A DNA stretch of 26,237 nt. Origin: CAZNVB01 sp964651495 (GTDB lineage Bacteria; Acidobacteriota; Aminicenantia; Aminicenantales; UBA8522). The DNA is taken from contig CAZYWP010000032.1 in assembly GCA_964651495.1 (NCBI GenBank), forward strand, positions 1 to 26,237, read 5' to 3'. Each line of letters begins with the position of its first letter. Positions within the stretch are counted from its first letter, which is position 1. Under the pieces are notes generated by a model that made no database searches, was not told where the DNA came from, and worked only from the letters and a program-made list of their open reading frames with translations. The position numbers were made by a program, and so were the translations under genes. Below, piece by piece: positions 1 to 6,732 of the stretch.

Positions 1-13
1 AAAAATGAGGCAG

Positions 14-88
14 GGTGAGTGAGGGGTCTCGAACCCCCAACCTGCGGATCCACAGTCCGCTGCTCTAACCAGTTGAGCTACACTCACC
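14..88 (-). tRNA. tRNA-His (GTG anticodon)
   Basis: On the minus strand the sequence folds as a complete cloverleaf. The acceptor stem is GTGAGTG/CACTCAC, the anticodon stem GCGGA/TCCGC encloses loop CTGTGGA (anticodon GTG, His), and the T-loop is TTCGAGA. An extra G at position -1 (plus-strand 88) faces discriminator C73 (plus-strand 14), the hallmark of tRNA-His. CCA is not encoded. It lies about 100 bp downstream of era on the same strand and has its own candidate promoter. Confidence 0.96.
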
Positions 89-108
89 GCCGATCGGAAG
101 GTGAGGCA

Positions 109-137
109 ATTTTGCCATCTTCGGGGGAAACTGTCAA
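109..137 (-). promoter_or_regulatory. Candidate promoter of tRNA-His
   Basis: On the minus strand a perfect -35 box TTGACA (132-137) is followed, after a 17-nt spacer, by CAAAAT (109-114), which matches TATAAT at 4 of 6 positions. The expected transcript start near 102 lies about 14 nt before the mature tRNA 5' end. This is motif matching only. Confidence 0.5.
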
Positions 138-157
138 TACGAACCCCCTCACCTCTA

Positions 158-180
158 TCCTCTCCCGCGAGGGGAGAGGA
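158..180. repeat. REP-like palindrome downstream of era
   Basis: A 9-bp perfect stem (TCCTCTCCC / GGGAGAGGA) with a 5-nt loop lies just beyond the era stop codon. No T-run follows in the era direction, so it is a poor intrinsic terminator. The C/T-rich flank resembles the short CTCTCCC-GGGAGAG palindromes scattered through many bacterial genomes. It may protect the 3' end of the transcript. Confidence 0.45.
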
Positions 181-185
181 GGATT

Positions 186-1307
186 TTAGCGCTGGCCCTC
201 GATCAGGTCGAGGACCTCGGCCGAGTCGCGCCAGCGGTGTTTGACCTTGACATTCAGGTCCAGGTAGACCCTCGAATCCAGCACGTCTTCGATCTCCCGG
301 CGCGCCTCGATCCCGATCTCCTTGATTACCTGGCCCCGCCGGCCGATGACGATTTTCCGGTGATTGTCCTTCTCCACGAAGATCGTGGCATTGATATAGG
401 TCACTTTCTTCCTGTCTTTTCTCTTTTTTTCCCGAAGTGCCTTGGGCCCGGCACCAACTCCTCTTTTCCTCACCACATCACGGCCCGCCGCTGCCACTCG
501 ATTCGACGTCTCCAAAGTGGCCGCGCCGCAGGGCGCCGCTTCCAGCCCGGAATCGGCCGCCTCGGTGATCGCTTTTTCCTCCGCTCCGGGATCTCCGGTC
601 TGTTCTGCGGAAAGCGTGCCGGGCGCGGGCGCCTCTTCTTCCGCCGGCCTTTTCCTCTCCTCCAGCTTCTCGATCAGAACGGCCGTCACGAACGGCAGCT
701 CCTCTTCGACGCGCTTGAGCAGTTTTTCCCGGATGATCTCGGCCAGCATGAACCTCAAGGTCTGATCGGTGACCGTGTCGTCGTCGTAGAGCTTCTCCGC
801 CTCCGGCAGGAATTCGTAGATCTTCTTCTCCAGCACGTCCAGGTTGATCCCGGTCAGGGCCGAGATGGGGATGATTTCCTTAAAATCGAGCAGGTCCTTG
901 TACTTGTCGATGATCGGCAGGAGGGTGTCCTTGCGGACGACGTCAACCTTGTTGATGAGCAGGATGAGGGGGGTGCGCACCTTGCGCAGCGTCTCGATGA
1001 CGAACTCGTCGCCGTGGCCGTGTCTCTGGGTGGCATCGACGAGCAGGCACAAGACATCAGCCGACTCGAGGGCCGAATAGACGAACTGCATCATCCGCTT
1101 GTTCAGGGAGTGGAGCGGTTTGTGGATGCCGGGGTTGTCGATGAAGATGATCTGCCCGGCGGCGGTCGTCTTAATCCCCAGGATGCTGATCCGGGTTGTC
1201 TGCGGCTTGTCCGAGACGATGGCCACTTTCTCGCCCAGCATCTTGTTGAGGAGCATGGATTTGCCGACGTTCGGCCGCCCGATCAGAGCGACATAGCCGA
1301 CTTTCAC
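186..1307 (-). CDS. era: GTPase Era with an internal insertion
   Basis: Ribosome-associated GTPase that binds the 3' end of 16S rRNA during 30S assembly. The G domain is clear: P-loop GRPNVGKS at 10-17, DNPG at 57-60 (the family usually has DTPG), NKVD at 119-122 and SAL at 149-151. The KH domain spans about 303-360, with GRRG at 322-325 in the context IGRRG followed by IGIEARREIE. The protein is 373 aa against about 300 for the family. The excess is one block at about 219-301, Ala/Glu-rich first and Lys/Arg-rich at its end. It sits between two strands of the KH region, after TAVLIEKLEE and before YINATIFVEK. The start codon overlaps the stop of the upstream CorC-like gene by 4 bp, so translation is probably coupled. 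It is the last protein gene of the phoH operon. Confidence 0.96.
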   Translation of the reverse strand: MKVGYVALIGRPNVGKSMLLNKMLGEKVAIVSDKPQTTRISILGIKTTAAGQIIFIDNPGIHKPLHSLNKRMMQFVYSALESADVLCLLVDATQRHGHGDEFVIETLRKVRTPLILLINKVDVVRKDTLLPIIDKYKDLLDFKEIIPISALTGINLDVLEKKIYEFLPEAEKLYDDDTVTDQTLRFMLAEIIREKLLKRVEEELPFVTAVLIEKLEERKRPAEEEAPAPGTLSAEQTGDPGAEEKAITEAADSGLEAAPCGAATLETSNRVAAAGRDVVRKRGVGAGPKALREKKRKDRKKVTYINATIFVEKDNHRKIVIGRRGQVIKEIGIEARREIEDVLDSRVYLDLNVKVKHRWRDSAEVLDLIEGQR

Positions 1308-2542
1308 TTTTCGCCCTCCCCGGCGCTTTCCGCCTTTTTAATTTTCAGCTTCTTGATCCTTTTCTGGTCGATGTCCAGGATCTCGATGGACAGGCCTTTG
1401 ATGGCGACGGTTTCCCCCCGTTTGGGCAGCCGTCCCAGATGGTGGGAGATCAACCCGCTGACGGTGATGTAATCGTCCTCGGCCACGTCCACGTCGAAGA
1501 GCTTCTCGACCTCCTCCACGTTTACGTCGCCGGAGACGATGAACTCGGCCGGCCCGACTTCCGTGATCGGCGCCTCTTCGTCCAGGTCGTATTCGTCCCG
1601 GATCTCACCGACGATTTCCTCGACCAGGTTTTCCATCGTCACCAGGCCGGATACCCCTCCGTGCTCGTCGACCACGACCGCCAGCTTCAACTTCCTCCTC
1701 TGGAATTCCTTGAGCAGGCGGCTGACCTTCATCGATTCGGGGACGAAATAGACCGGACGGATGATCGGCTCGATCGACATCTCCCTGTGCGCCTCGTCCG
1801 TGTAAGCGAGGATATCCTTGGCGATCACCTGGCCGTCGATGTTGTCGATGCGGTCCCGGTAAACCGGGAGGCGCGAGTATTTCTCCTTCAAGATGAGCTC
1901 GCGCAGAGCTCCGAACGTGGCGTCCCTTTTGATGCAGACCATGTCCACTCGTGGAGTCATGATCTCGCGCACCAGGGTGTCGCCAAATTCGACGACACTC
2001 TTGAGCATGTCACCTTCATGCTCCTCGATGATCCCCTCCTCGGTGGCCTCGTCGATAAAAGTCTCGAGCTCCTCTTCCGAGGCTTCGCGCATTTCTTCCT
2101 CGATCTCTTGCTCCTCCAGGCGGCGGATGAGGAGGAGCAGGGGCGCGCCGAGGGCGTGGACGAACCCGAAAGAGGGGAGGAAGGCTTTGATAACGGCCTT
2201 TTTGTTCAGCGAATTGAGCAGCCTGGGAGCATAGTCGAACAGGAGGAAGAAGATGCCCAGCGAGAGCAGGAAGAACCAGACCGGCCAGAGCCGGCCGCGC
2301 GGGACGAGAGCCAGGAGGTAGATCAGGAAGGCGATGATAAAGATCACTCTCCAGCTTTCGACGGCGATCCGCGTCTCGTCGTAGGGGTCGAGCACCCGCT
2401 GCCGGTATTCCTTGTCCTTGTCCTCGAGGAACCGGCTCAGAGAGATTTTGGAGAAGGCGCTCAGTGAGGCGTGAAAGAGCGACAGCAGGAAGGCAGCCAG
2501 GAAGACGAGGCCCAGCCCCGCGAACTTCCAGAATTCGCTCAT
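1304..2542 (-). CDS. CorC/HlyC-type CBS-domain membrane protein
   Basis: Member of the hemolysin-like HlyC/CorC (CNNM-related) family, linked in other bacteria to Mg2+/Co2+ transport or resistance. The start at 2542 (MSEFWKF) gives 412 aa and lies 10 bp after the ybeY stop; a longer in-frame reading from 2635 would run 83 bp into ybeY and adds an Arg/Ser-rich tail typical of shadow sequence. Hydrophobic segments lie at about 6-30, 64-82, 86-104 and 121-139. An acidic linker is followed by a CBS pair (about 195-312, containing REIMTPRVDM and VVVDEHGGVSGLVT) and a C-terminal CorC_HlyC domain (about 325-402). The membrane part matches the DUF21 region only loosely. Genes of this type often sit between ybeY and era; the substrate cannot be read from the sequence. 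Confidence 0.9.
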   Translation of the reverse strand: MSEFWKFAGLGLVFLAAFLLSLFHASLSAFSKISLSRFLEDKDKEYRQRVLDPYDETRIAVESWRVIFIIAFLIYLLALVPRGRLWPVWFFLLSLGIFFLLFDYAPRLLNSLNKKAVIKAFLPSFGFVHALGAPLLLLIRRLEEQEIEEEMREASEEELETFIDEATEEGIIEEHEGDMLKSVVEFGDTLVREIMTPRVDMVCIKRDATFGALRELILKEKYSRLPVYRDRIDNIDGQVIAKDILAYTDEAHREMSIEPIIRPVYFVPESMKVSRLLKEFQRRKLKLAVVVDEHGGVSGLVTMENLVEEIVGEIRDEYDLDEEAPITEVGPAEFIVSGDVNVEEVEKLFDVDVAEDDYITVSGLISHHLGRLPKRGETVAIKGLSIEILDIDQKRIKKLKIKKAESAGEGEK

Positions 2543-2552
2543 CGTTTCTCTT

Positions 2553-2975
2553 TCACTCTCCCTGTTTCTCGGCCAGAAGCCGCCGGACCTCGACCTCCTC
2601 TGCCTCGATCCCCTTCCCGTGGTCGAACCCGACAAGGTGAAGGAACCCGTGCACGGCGAGGTCCATGAGCTCGGTCTCGAGGCCGTGGGATTCGCCCCTA
2701 CACTGCTCGAACGCCCGGGGCACGGAGATGAGGATGTCGCCCAGGTAGGACTTCCCGTCGGCGCTCTTTCCCCCGGCCGGGAAGCTCAGGACGTCGGTCG
2801 GCGCGTCGATTTTCCTGAAATCCCGGTTCAGCTTCTTGATCGTCCTTGTCCCGACAAAGGCCAGCGTCACCTCCGGGTCGCCGAGCTCGTATCTCCCCAC
2901 GAGAAACTTCAACGCCCGCTTGAACCTCGTCAAGCTGATGACGTACCTATGCTGACGGTTGAGGACCTCGATCAT
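2553..2975 (-). CDS. ybeY: Endoribonuclease YbeY
   Basis: Zinc-dependent endoribonuclease acting in 16S rRNA 3'-end maturation and ribosome quality control. It has 140 aa, a normal length. The metal site is HGFLHLVGFDH, with His109, His113 and His119 as expected ligands, preceded by the family block PTDVLSFP (59-66) and YLGDILIS. The start at 2975 (MIEVLNRQ) fits the family N-terminus and overlaps the end of the upstream 7TM-HD gene by 29 bp. Its position between the 7TM-HD gene and era, with phoH upstream, is the conserved bacterial arrangement. Confidence 0.96.
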   Translation of the reverse strand: MIEVLNRQHRYVISLTRFKRALKFLVGRYELGDPEVTLAFVGTRTIKKLNRDFRKIDAPTDVLSFPAGGKSADGKSYLGDILISVPRAFEQCRGESHGLETELMDLAVHGFLHLVGFDHGKGIEAEEVEVRRLLAEKQGE

Positions 2976-5313
2976 CGGCCTTCCCGGCGTTCGGCGTTTT
3001 CTTCTTTTTTTTCCATTCGAAATCGAAACCCGGATATTCCAGGCGCGGATGGTAGATCGTGTAGAGCGTGCTGTGGAACGAGGCGGCGAGGGCCCGGAGC
3101 TCCCGCAGAGAGAAGTCGCAGTCGTCGAGCTGGCCGTCCTGGAGGTAGTTCTCGAAGATCTCGATGATCACCCGCTTGAGGCTCTCCCGCGAGGGCGACT
3201 TCAGGCTTCGCGAGGCCGCTTCCACAGAATCGGCCAGCATGACCAGGGCGGCCTCCTTGCTTTGGGGCGCGGGCCCGGGATAGCGGTAGGTCTCCTCGCC
3301 GATCGTCTGCATCTCGGGGTCGCACTGTTCTTTAGCCTTGTGGTAGAAAAAACGGACCAGGGAGCTGCCGTGATGCTGCTCGATGATCTCCTTGATCTTC
3401 TTGGGCAGCTTCAGCTTCTTGGCCATCTCCGCGCCCTCTTTGACATGGTTGGTGATGACCAGAGTGCTGAGGCTCGGGTTCAGGTCCTTGTGCAGGTCGG
3501 GGTTCCGGCTGATGTTCTCGATGAAATACTCGGGCCTCTTGACCTTGCCGATGTCGTGGTAGAGGGAGCCGGCCTTGACCAGCATGGTGTCCAGAGCGAT
3601 CTCCTCGGCCGCCTTTTCGGCCAGGCTGGCGACCATCAGCGAATGATGATAGGAGCCCGGCGCCTCCATGGCCATCTGCCGGAAAACCGGGAGGTCGGAG
3701 TTGGCGAGCTCGAGAAGCTTGGTCTGGGTGACGAACCCGAAGACGGTTTCGATCACGGGGAGGAGCAGGAAGGCGATCGAGGCGCTGAGGACGCCGCCGA
3801 GCAGGGCCATGGCCACTTCCGTGGCGAAGACGTCCGGGCCGTTCATCCTTTCCCGGATCAGCTCGAAGATCACGATCAGGAAAATATTGACCGGGGCGAC
3901 AACGAGCAGGCCGGCGCGCAGCGTCGAGGTCCGCTTGGCCCGCTGGTAGAACTTGATACCGTAGATGGCGGCCAGCCCGCCCAGGAAGCTGAAGATCAGG
4001 AGGAAGAAATCGGCCTGGAAGAGATAGCCGACGAGCACGCTGTTAAAGATGCAGAAGATCAGGCTGATCGTGCTCGTCGACAGGAAGGCGAACAGGAGGA
4101 CGCCCAGCTGATAGGGGAAAGCGTAGCGGTAGACTCCGACTTCGCTGAGAAAACGCAAACTGGAGGCCTGGCTGAAGAGGGAGGCCAGAAAATCGGAGAG
4201 CTTGTAGGCCAGGAGCCCGAGGATGAGCATGACGCCGATCATCGAGAAAATTTTTTGGGCCTGGCGGAAGAGGAGCAATGATTTCAGGTAGTACCAGACG
4301 GTGATGAAAAGAAGGGCGAAAAGAAGGAATGTCCCAGCAAAACTCCGGAACCAGCCCCGTGTCTCGCGGAGGTTCCGGTTGATGATCCCGACCCACATCA
4401 GCTTCTCGGCCGTGGCCTCATCGCCCTTGCGGATGATGACCTTCCCCTTTTTGATCCTATAGAAAACGGTTTCCACGCTCACCCTGGCCCGGGCTTTCCT
4501 GGCTTCCGTCTCAGCCTTATTGTAGGTGATGTTGGGCGCGACGAGGAGGCCGGCCAGGCTGCGCAGCAGCCTCTTGTTGCGCGCCGAGAGTTCGAGCGCC
4601 TCTACCTCGACGGCGAACCGGTCCATGCTTTCCCTGATGTCGAGGACATCCTCGATCCTGGCCGGTCTCTCCTTCGCCGGCCCCCTGAGCAGGATGAACC
4701 CGCGCTCCGACTCCCGGCGGATGAACAGGTTTTTGGAAACGATGACCCCCTGGGAGGCGACTTTGCCGATCAGGCTGGTCAGCGTCTCCTGGAGCTCGGC
4801 GGCAAAATTGGCCCGGATGAGAGACTCGATCTCTCCCGCCGGGATTTCCAGGCCGAGCGTCTCGGAGATGCCCTCCCGGAGCGCGGCGCTGCTGCGGGAG
4901 GCCGCCGGGGTCTTCAGCCATTCCCGGCCGGCTTCGAAAACCTGGCGGACCCGGTCCTCGGTGTTGAGGAAGGCGTTCTCGTCAAAGGAATACACCGGCA
5001 GGACCGCTTCCTCGGCCTCGATCTTTCGCTTTTCGGTGGTCTCAGTGTCTTCGATCGTCAGGTCGAGGGGGGAGATAATGTCGGCCGGGGCGATTTCGCC
5101 CTCCTTGACGTCCGGGAGAGAGGCGGAGGGGACATAGGAGAGAAAATAGGACAGGACGAGGACAAAGATGACGAGCATGAAGAACGGATTCTGGACGACT
5201 CCCTGCCAGGCCGCAGGCTTCTGTTGCTCTGCTGCCGGCGAGGCTCCGTTCTTGGGCTTGCGGGGGCCCGGCTTTTTGAAGAGCTTCAAGCTCTTGAAGG
5301 AGATGAAGTTCAT
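2947..5313 (-). CDS. 7TM-HD family phosphohydrolase (PgpH/YqfF-type)
   Basis: Membrane HD-domain phosphodiesterase; characterised Firmicute homologues (PgpH) hydrolyse c-di-AMP. The 788 aa read in order: one N-terminal transmembrane helix (about 42-62), an extracytoplasmic 7TMR-HDED region (about 70-310), about seven hydrophobic helices (about 325-525), then a cytoplasmic HD domain. HD motifs visible are SYHHSLMVA (554-562), YHDIGK with the HD pair at 586-587, TNHVKEGAE and EQHHGS. The C-terminus is Lys-rich. The start overlaps the phoH stop by 4 bp (ATGA) and the end overlaps ybeY by 29 bp. That it degrades c-di-AMP here is inference; no diadenylate cyclase gene is in the window. Confidence 0.93.
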   Translation of the reverse strand: MNFISFKSLKLFKKPGPRKPKNGASPAAEQQKPAAWQGVVQNPFFMLVIFVLVLSYFLSYVPSASLPDVKEGEIAPADIISPLDLTIEDTETTEKRKIEAEEAVLPVYSFDENAFLNTEDRVRQVFEAGREWLKTPAASRSSAALREGISETLGLEIPAGEIESLIRANFAAELQETLTSLIGKVASQGVIVSKNLFIRRESERGFILLRGPAKERPARIEDVLDIRESMDRFAVEVEALELSARNKRLLRSLAGLLVAPNITYNKAETEARKARARVSVETVFYRIKKGKVIIRKGDEATAEKLMWVGIINRNLRETRGWFRSFAGTFLLFALLFITVWYYLKSLLLFRQAQKIFSMIGVMLILGLLAYKLSDFLASLFSQASSLRFLSEVGVYRYAFPYQLGVLLFAFLSTSTISLIFCIFNSVLVGYLFQADFFLLIFSFLGGLAAIYGIKFYQRAKRTSTLRAGLLVVAPVNIFLIVIFELIRERMNGPDVFATEVAMALLGGVLSASIAFLLLPVIETVFGFVTQTKLLELANSDLPVFRQMAMEAPGSYHHSLMVASLAEKAAEEIALDTMLVKAGSLYHDIGKVKRPEYFIENISRNPDLHKDLNPSLSTLVITNHVKEGAEMAKKLKLPKKIKEIIEQHHGSSLVRFFYHKAKEQCDPEMQTIGEETYRYPGPAPQSKEAALVMLADSVEAASRSLKSPSRESLKRVIIEIFENYLQDGQLDDCDFSLRELRALAASFHSTLYTIYHPRLEYPGFDFEWKKKKKTPNAGKADDRGPQPSA

Positions 5314-6266
5314 GATTCCTTTGCCGGCTTGGCCTCGGCTTTGTCGTAGGCTTTGATGATTTTCTGGACCAGGGGATGCCGGACCACGTCCTTTTCGTTG
5401 AAGTGGACAAAAGCGATCTCCTGAACGGAGTCGAGGAGCCGGATGGCCTCCAGCACGCCCGACTTCTTGGGCTGGGGAAGGTCGATCTGGGTGATGTCGG
5501 CCGTGACGACGACCTTGGAGCCGAACCCGGCCCGGGTGAGGAGCATTTTCATCTGCTCCCGGGTCGTGTTCTGGGCTTCGTCGAGGATGATGAAGGAGTC
5601 GTTGAGCGTCCGGCCGCGCATAAAGGCCAGGGGCGCGATTTCGATGATGCCCTTTTCGATGAAGTTGTTGGCCTGGTCGGTCCGGGTCAAGTCGAAGAGG
5701 GCGTCATAGAGAGGACGGAGGTAGGGGTTGATCTTCTGGTAGATGTCGCCCGGGAGAAACCCGAGCTTTTCGCCCGCCTCGACGGCCGGGCGGGTGAGGA
5801 TAATCCGGTTGACGGCTTTATCCTGGAGGAAGGTCAAGGCCATGGCCATGGCCAGGTAGGTCTTTCCCGTCCCTGCCGGGCCGATGCCGAAGACGAGGTC
5901 GAAATTGCGGATGGCCCGGATGTATTCCTGCTGGTTGAGGCTCTTGGGGTTGACCGATTTGCGCGACAGGCTCAGTGCCTGGGAGGGGAAATAGTTCTCC
6001 AGGGGCTCGGCGCCCCCGCTCTCCAGAAGGTCGAGGGCGATGTGAAAATCCTCTTCCTTGAGCGAGCAGCCCCGCTCTTCGAGATCGGTCATTTTCTGGA
6101 AATAGAATTTGGCGAAGGCGACTTTCTTGGGGTCACCGTCGATGAGCAGGCTGTCGCCGCGGATGGAGAGGTCGACGCCCAGGCGGCCCTCTAATTTCCG
6201 AAGGTTCCGGTCCAGGACGCCGGTAAAGACGCTCTTTCTGATATAGGGGTGGGTGATTTTTTCCAT
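5310..6266 (-). CDS. phoH: PhoH-like ATPase (YbeZ family)
   Basis: Cytoplasmic P-loop ATPase of the PhoH/YbeZ family, which works with YbeY in RNA metabolism in several bacteria. Walker A is GPAGTGKT (129-136), Walker B is FIILDEAQN (225-233), and a small KH-like N-terminal region precedes it. The start at 6266 (MEKITHP) gives 318 aa, the usual size. Two upstream in-frame starts (TTG 6338, ATG 6308) were not chosen: the TTG is the first half of a TTGACA -35 box and the ATG lies beside the -10 box. There is no strong ribosome binding site before 6266. First gene of the five-gene minus-strand operon. Confidence 0.94.
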   Translation of the reverse strand: MEKITHPYIRKSVFTGVLDRNLRKLEGRLGVDLSIRGDSLLIDGDPKKVAFAKFYFQKMTDLEERGCSLKEEDFHIALDLLESGGAEPLENYFPSQALSLSRKSVNPKSLNQQEYIRAIRNFDLVFGIGPAGTGKTYLAMAMALTFLQDKAVNRIILTRPAVEAGEKLGFLPGDIYQKINPYLRPLYDALFDLTRTDQANNFIEKGIIEIAPLAFMRGRTLNDSFIILDEAQNTTREQMKMLLTRAGFGSKVVVTADITQIDLPQPKKSGVLEAIRLLDSVQEIAFVHFNEKDVVRHPLVQKIIKAYDKAEAKPAKES

Positions 6267-6308
6267 ATTAAGGGGCGGGGTCAAAGTCTTGAGGCATCCG
6301 CCAGGCAT

Positions 6309-6338
6309 AATAAACACCAAATGGCCGCCATTTGTCAA
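6309..6338 (-). promoter_or_regulatory. Candidate promoter of the phoH-era operon
   Basis: On the minus strand: TTGACA (6333-6338), an 18-nt spacer, then TTTATT (6309-6314, 4 of 6 matches to TATAAT; an overlapping TATTAT lies 2 nt further with a 20-nt spacer). The predicted transcript start near 6302 leaves a leader of about 36 nt before ATG 6266. Confidence 0.5.
6318..6334. promoter_or_regulatory. Perfect palindrome, candidate operator
   Basis: CAAATGGC-C-GCCATTTG is a perfect 8+1+8 inverted repeat. It fills the spacer of the candidate phoH promoter and overlaps two bases of its -35 box, a classic repressor position. The divergent promoter of the RHH gene starts 19 bp away, so one regulator could affect both. 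Which protein binds is unknown. Confidence 0.45.
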
Positions 6339-6352
6339 GCCGAGCCGGGAGG

Positions 6353-6383
6353 TTGAAAAAAAAGGCAGGCTGGTATATATAAT
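6353..6383 (+). promoter_or_regulatory. Candidate promoter of the RHH-sat-cysC operon
   Basis: TTGAAA (6353-6358) is followed by TATATA with a 17-nt spacer (6376-6381) or TATAAT with a 19-nt spacer (6378-6383). The run of A between the boxes could act as an UP-like or curved element. The transcript would start near 6390, leaving about 60 nt of leader before the RHH gene. Confidence 0.5.
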
Positions 6384-6404
6384 GGTTTCATTTTGCTGAT
6401 TTTA

Positions 6405-6437
6405 GCCGGCACTCCAGGTCCTAAGGGGTGCGCCGGC
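6405..6437 (+). promoter_or_regulatory. Leader hairpin next to the RHH gene ribosome binding site
   Basis: The RNA can form an 11-bp stem: GCCG+GCACTCC on the 5' side and GGGGTGC+CGGC on the 3' side, with a 2-nt GC bulge, one U-G pair and a 9-nt loop. The stem ends 3 nt before the AAAGGA ribosome binding site (6440-6445). No T-run follows, so it is not a terminator. It could set translation or message stability. Confidence 0.4.
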
Positions 6438-6451
6438 GAAAAGGAACACAG

Positions 6452-6667
6452 ATGGATAAGGAATTCATGACGATTTCCATCCCGACCTCTCTTTATAAGA
6501 AAATCGAGGAATTGATCAAGGGCACGGAGGTTTCCTCCGTCTCCAGCTATGTCGCCAAGGTCTTGAGGGAGAAGGTCAGCCAGGAAAAAGAATCAGGAGA
6601 GATCTTCAGCAAGGAAGACGAGGAAAAAGTCAAGGCCAGGCTGAAAGCGCTGGGCTATATCGACTGA
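6452..6667 (+). CDS. Small ribbon-helix-helix (CopG-like) protein
   Basis: A 71-aa protein read from ATG 6452, which has AAAGGA 6 nt upstream; a GTG at 6428 lies inside the leader hairpin and was rejected. The first half fits the RHH fold: a short strand (EFMTISIP, 4-11), helix A (SLYKKIEELIKG, 13-24), a turn at TEVSS, and helix B (SVSSYVAKVLREKV, 29-42). The second half is a charged tail (about 44-66) ending in ALGYID. RHH proteins are usually dimeric DNA-binding repressors or antitoxins. No toxin gene follows: the next gene is sat, 65 bp downstream on the same strand. It may therefore regulate the sulfate-activation operon or act as a small accessory protein. The function is inferred from fold and position only. 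Confidence 0.8.
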   Translation: MDKEFMTISIPTSLYKKIEELIKGTEVSSVSSYVAKVLREKVSQEKESGEIFSKEDEEKVKARLKALGYID

Positions 6668-6732
6668 AAACCGCAAGCCCGATTTTGCTTCCTGGAAAAA
6701 GCGCGGCTCAAGCCTTAAATGCGGAGGAGAAG

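Noticed and set aside
158..180. Intrinsic terminator after era
   Set aside because: The hairpin is strong but no T-run follows in the direction of transcription; listed as a REP-like palindrome instead.
237..1472. Long plus-strand open frame opposite era
   Set aside because: Antisense to a well-recognised GTPase, with low-complexity Arg/Leu/Asp-rich content typical of GC-rich shadow frames and no ribosome binding site or family match.
1439..2467. Plus-strand open frame opposite the CorC-like gene
   Set aside because: Shadow of a CBS-domain protein with clear motifs.
2543..2635. Upstream extension of the CorC-like gene
   Set aside because: It would overlap ybeY by 83 bp and adds an Arg/Ser-rich tail; ATG 2542 is better placed.
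2959..4281. 440-codon plus-strand open frame opposite the 7TM-HD gene
   Set aside because: The composition (Glu/Asp/Gly/Gln-rich) mirrors the codon bias of the opposite strand, whose HD-domain protein is clearly real.
6452..6667. Toxin-antitoxin system with the RHH protein as antitoxin
   Set aside because: No small toxin frame is adjacent; the next gene on the strand is ATP sulfurylase.
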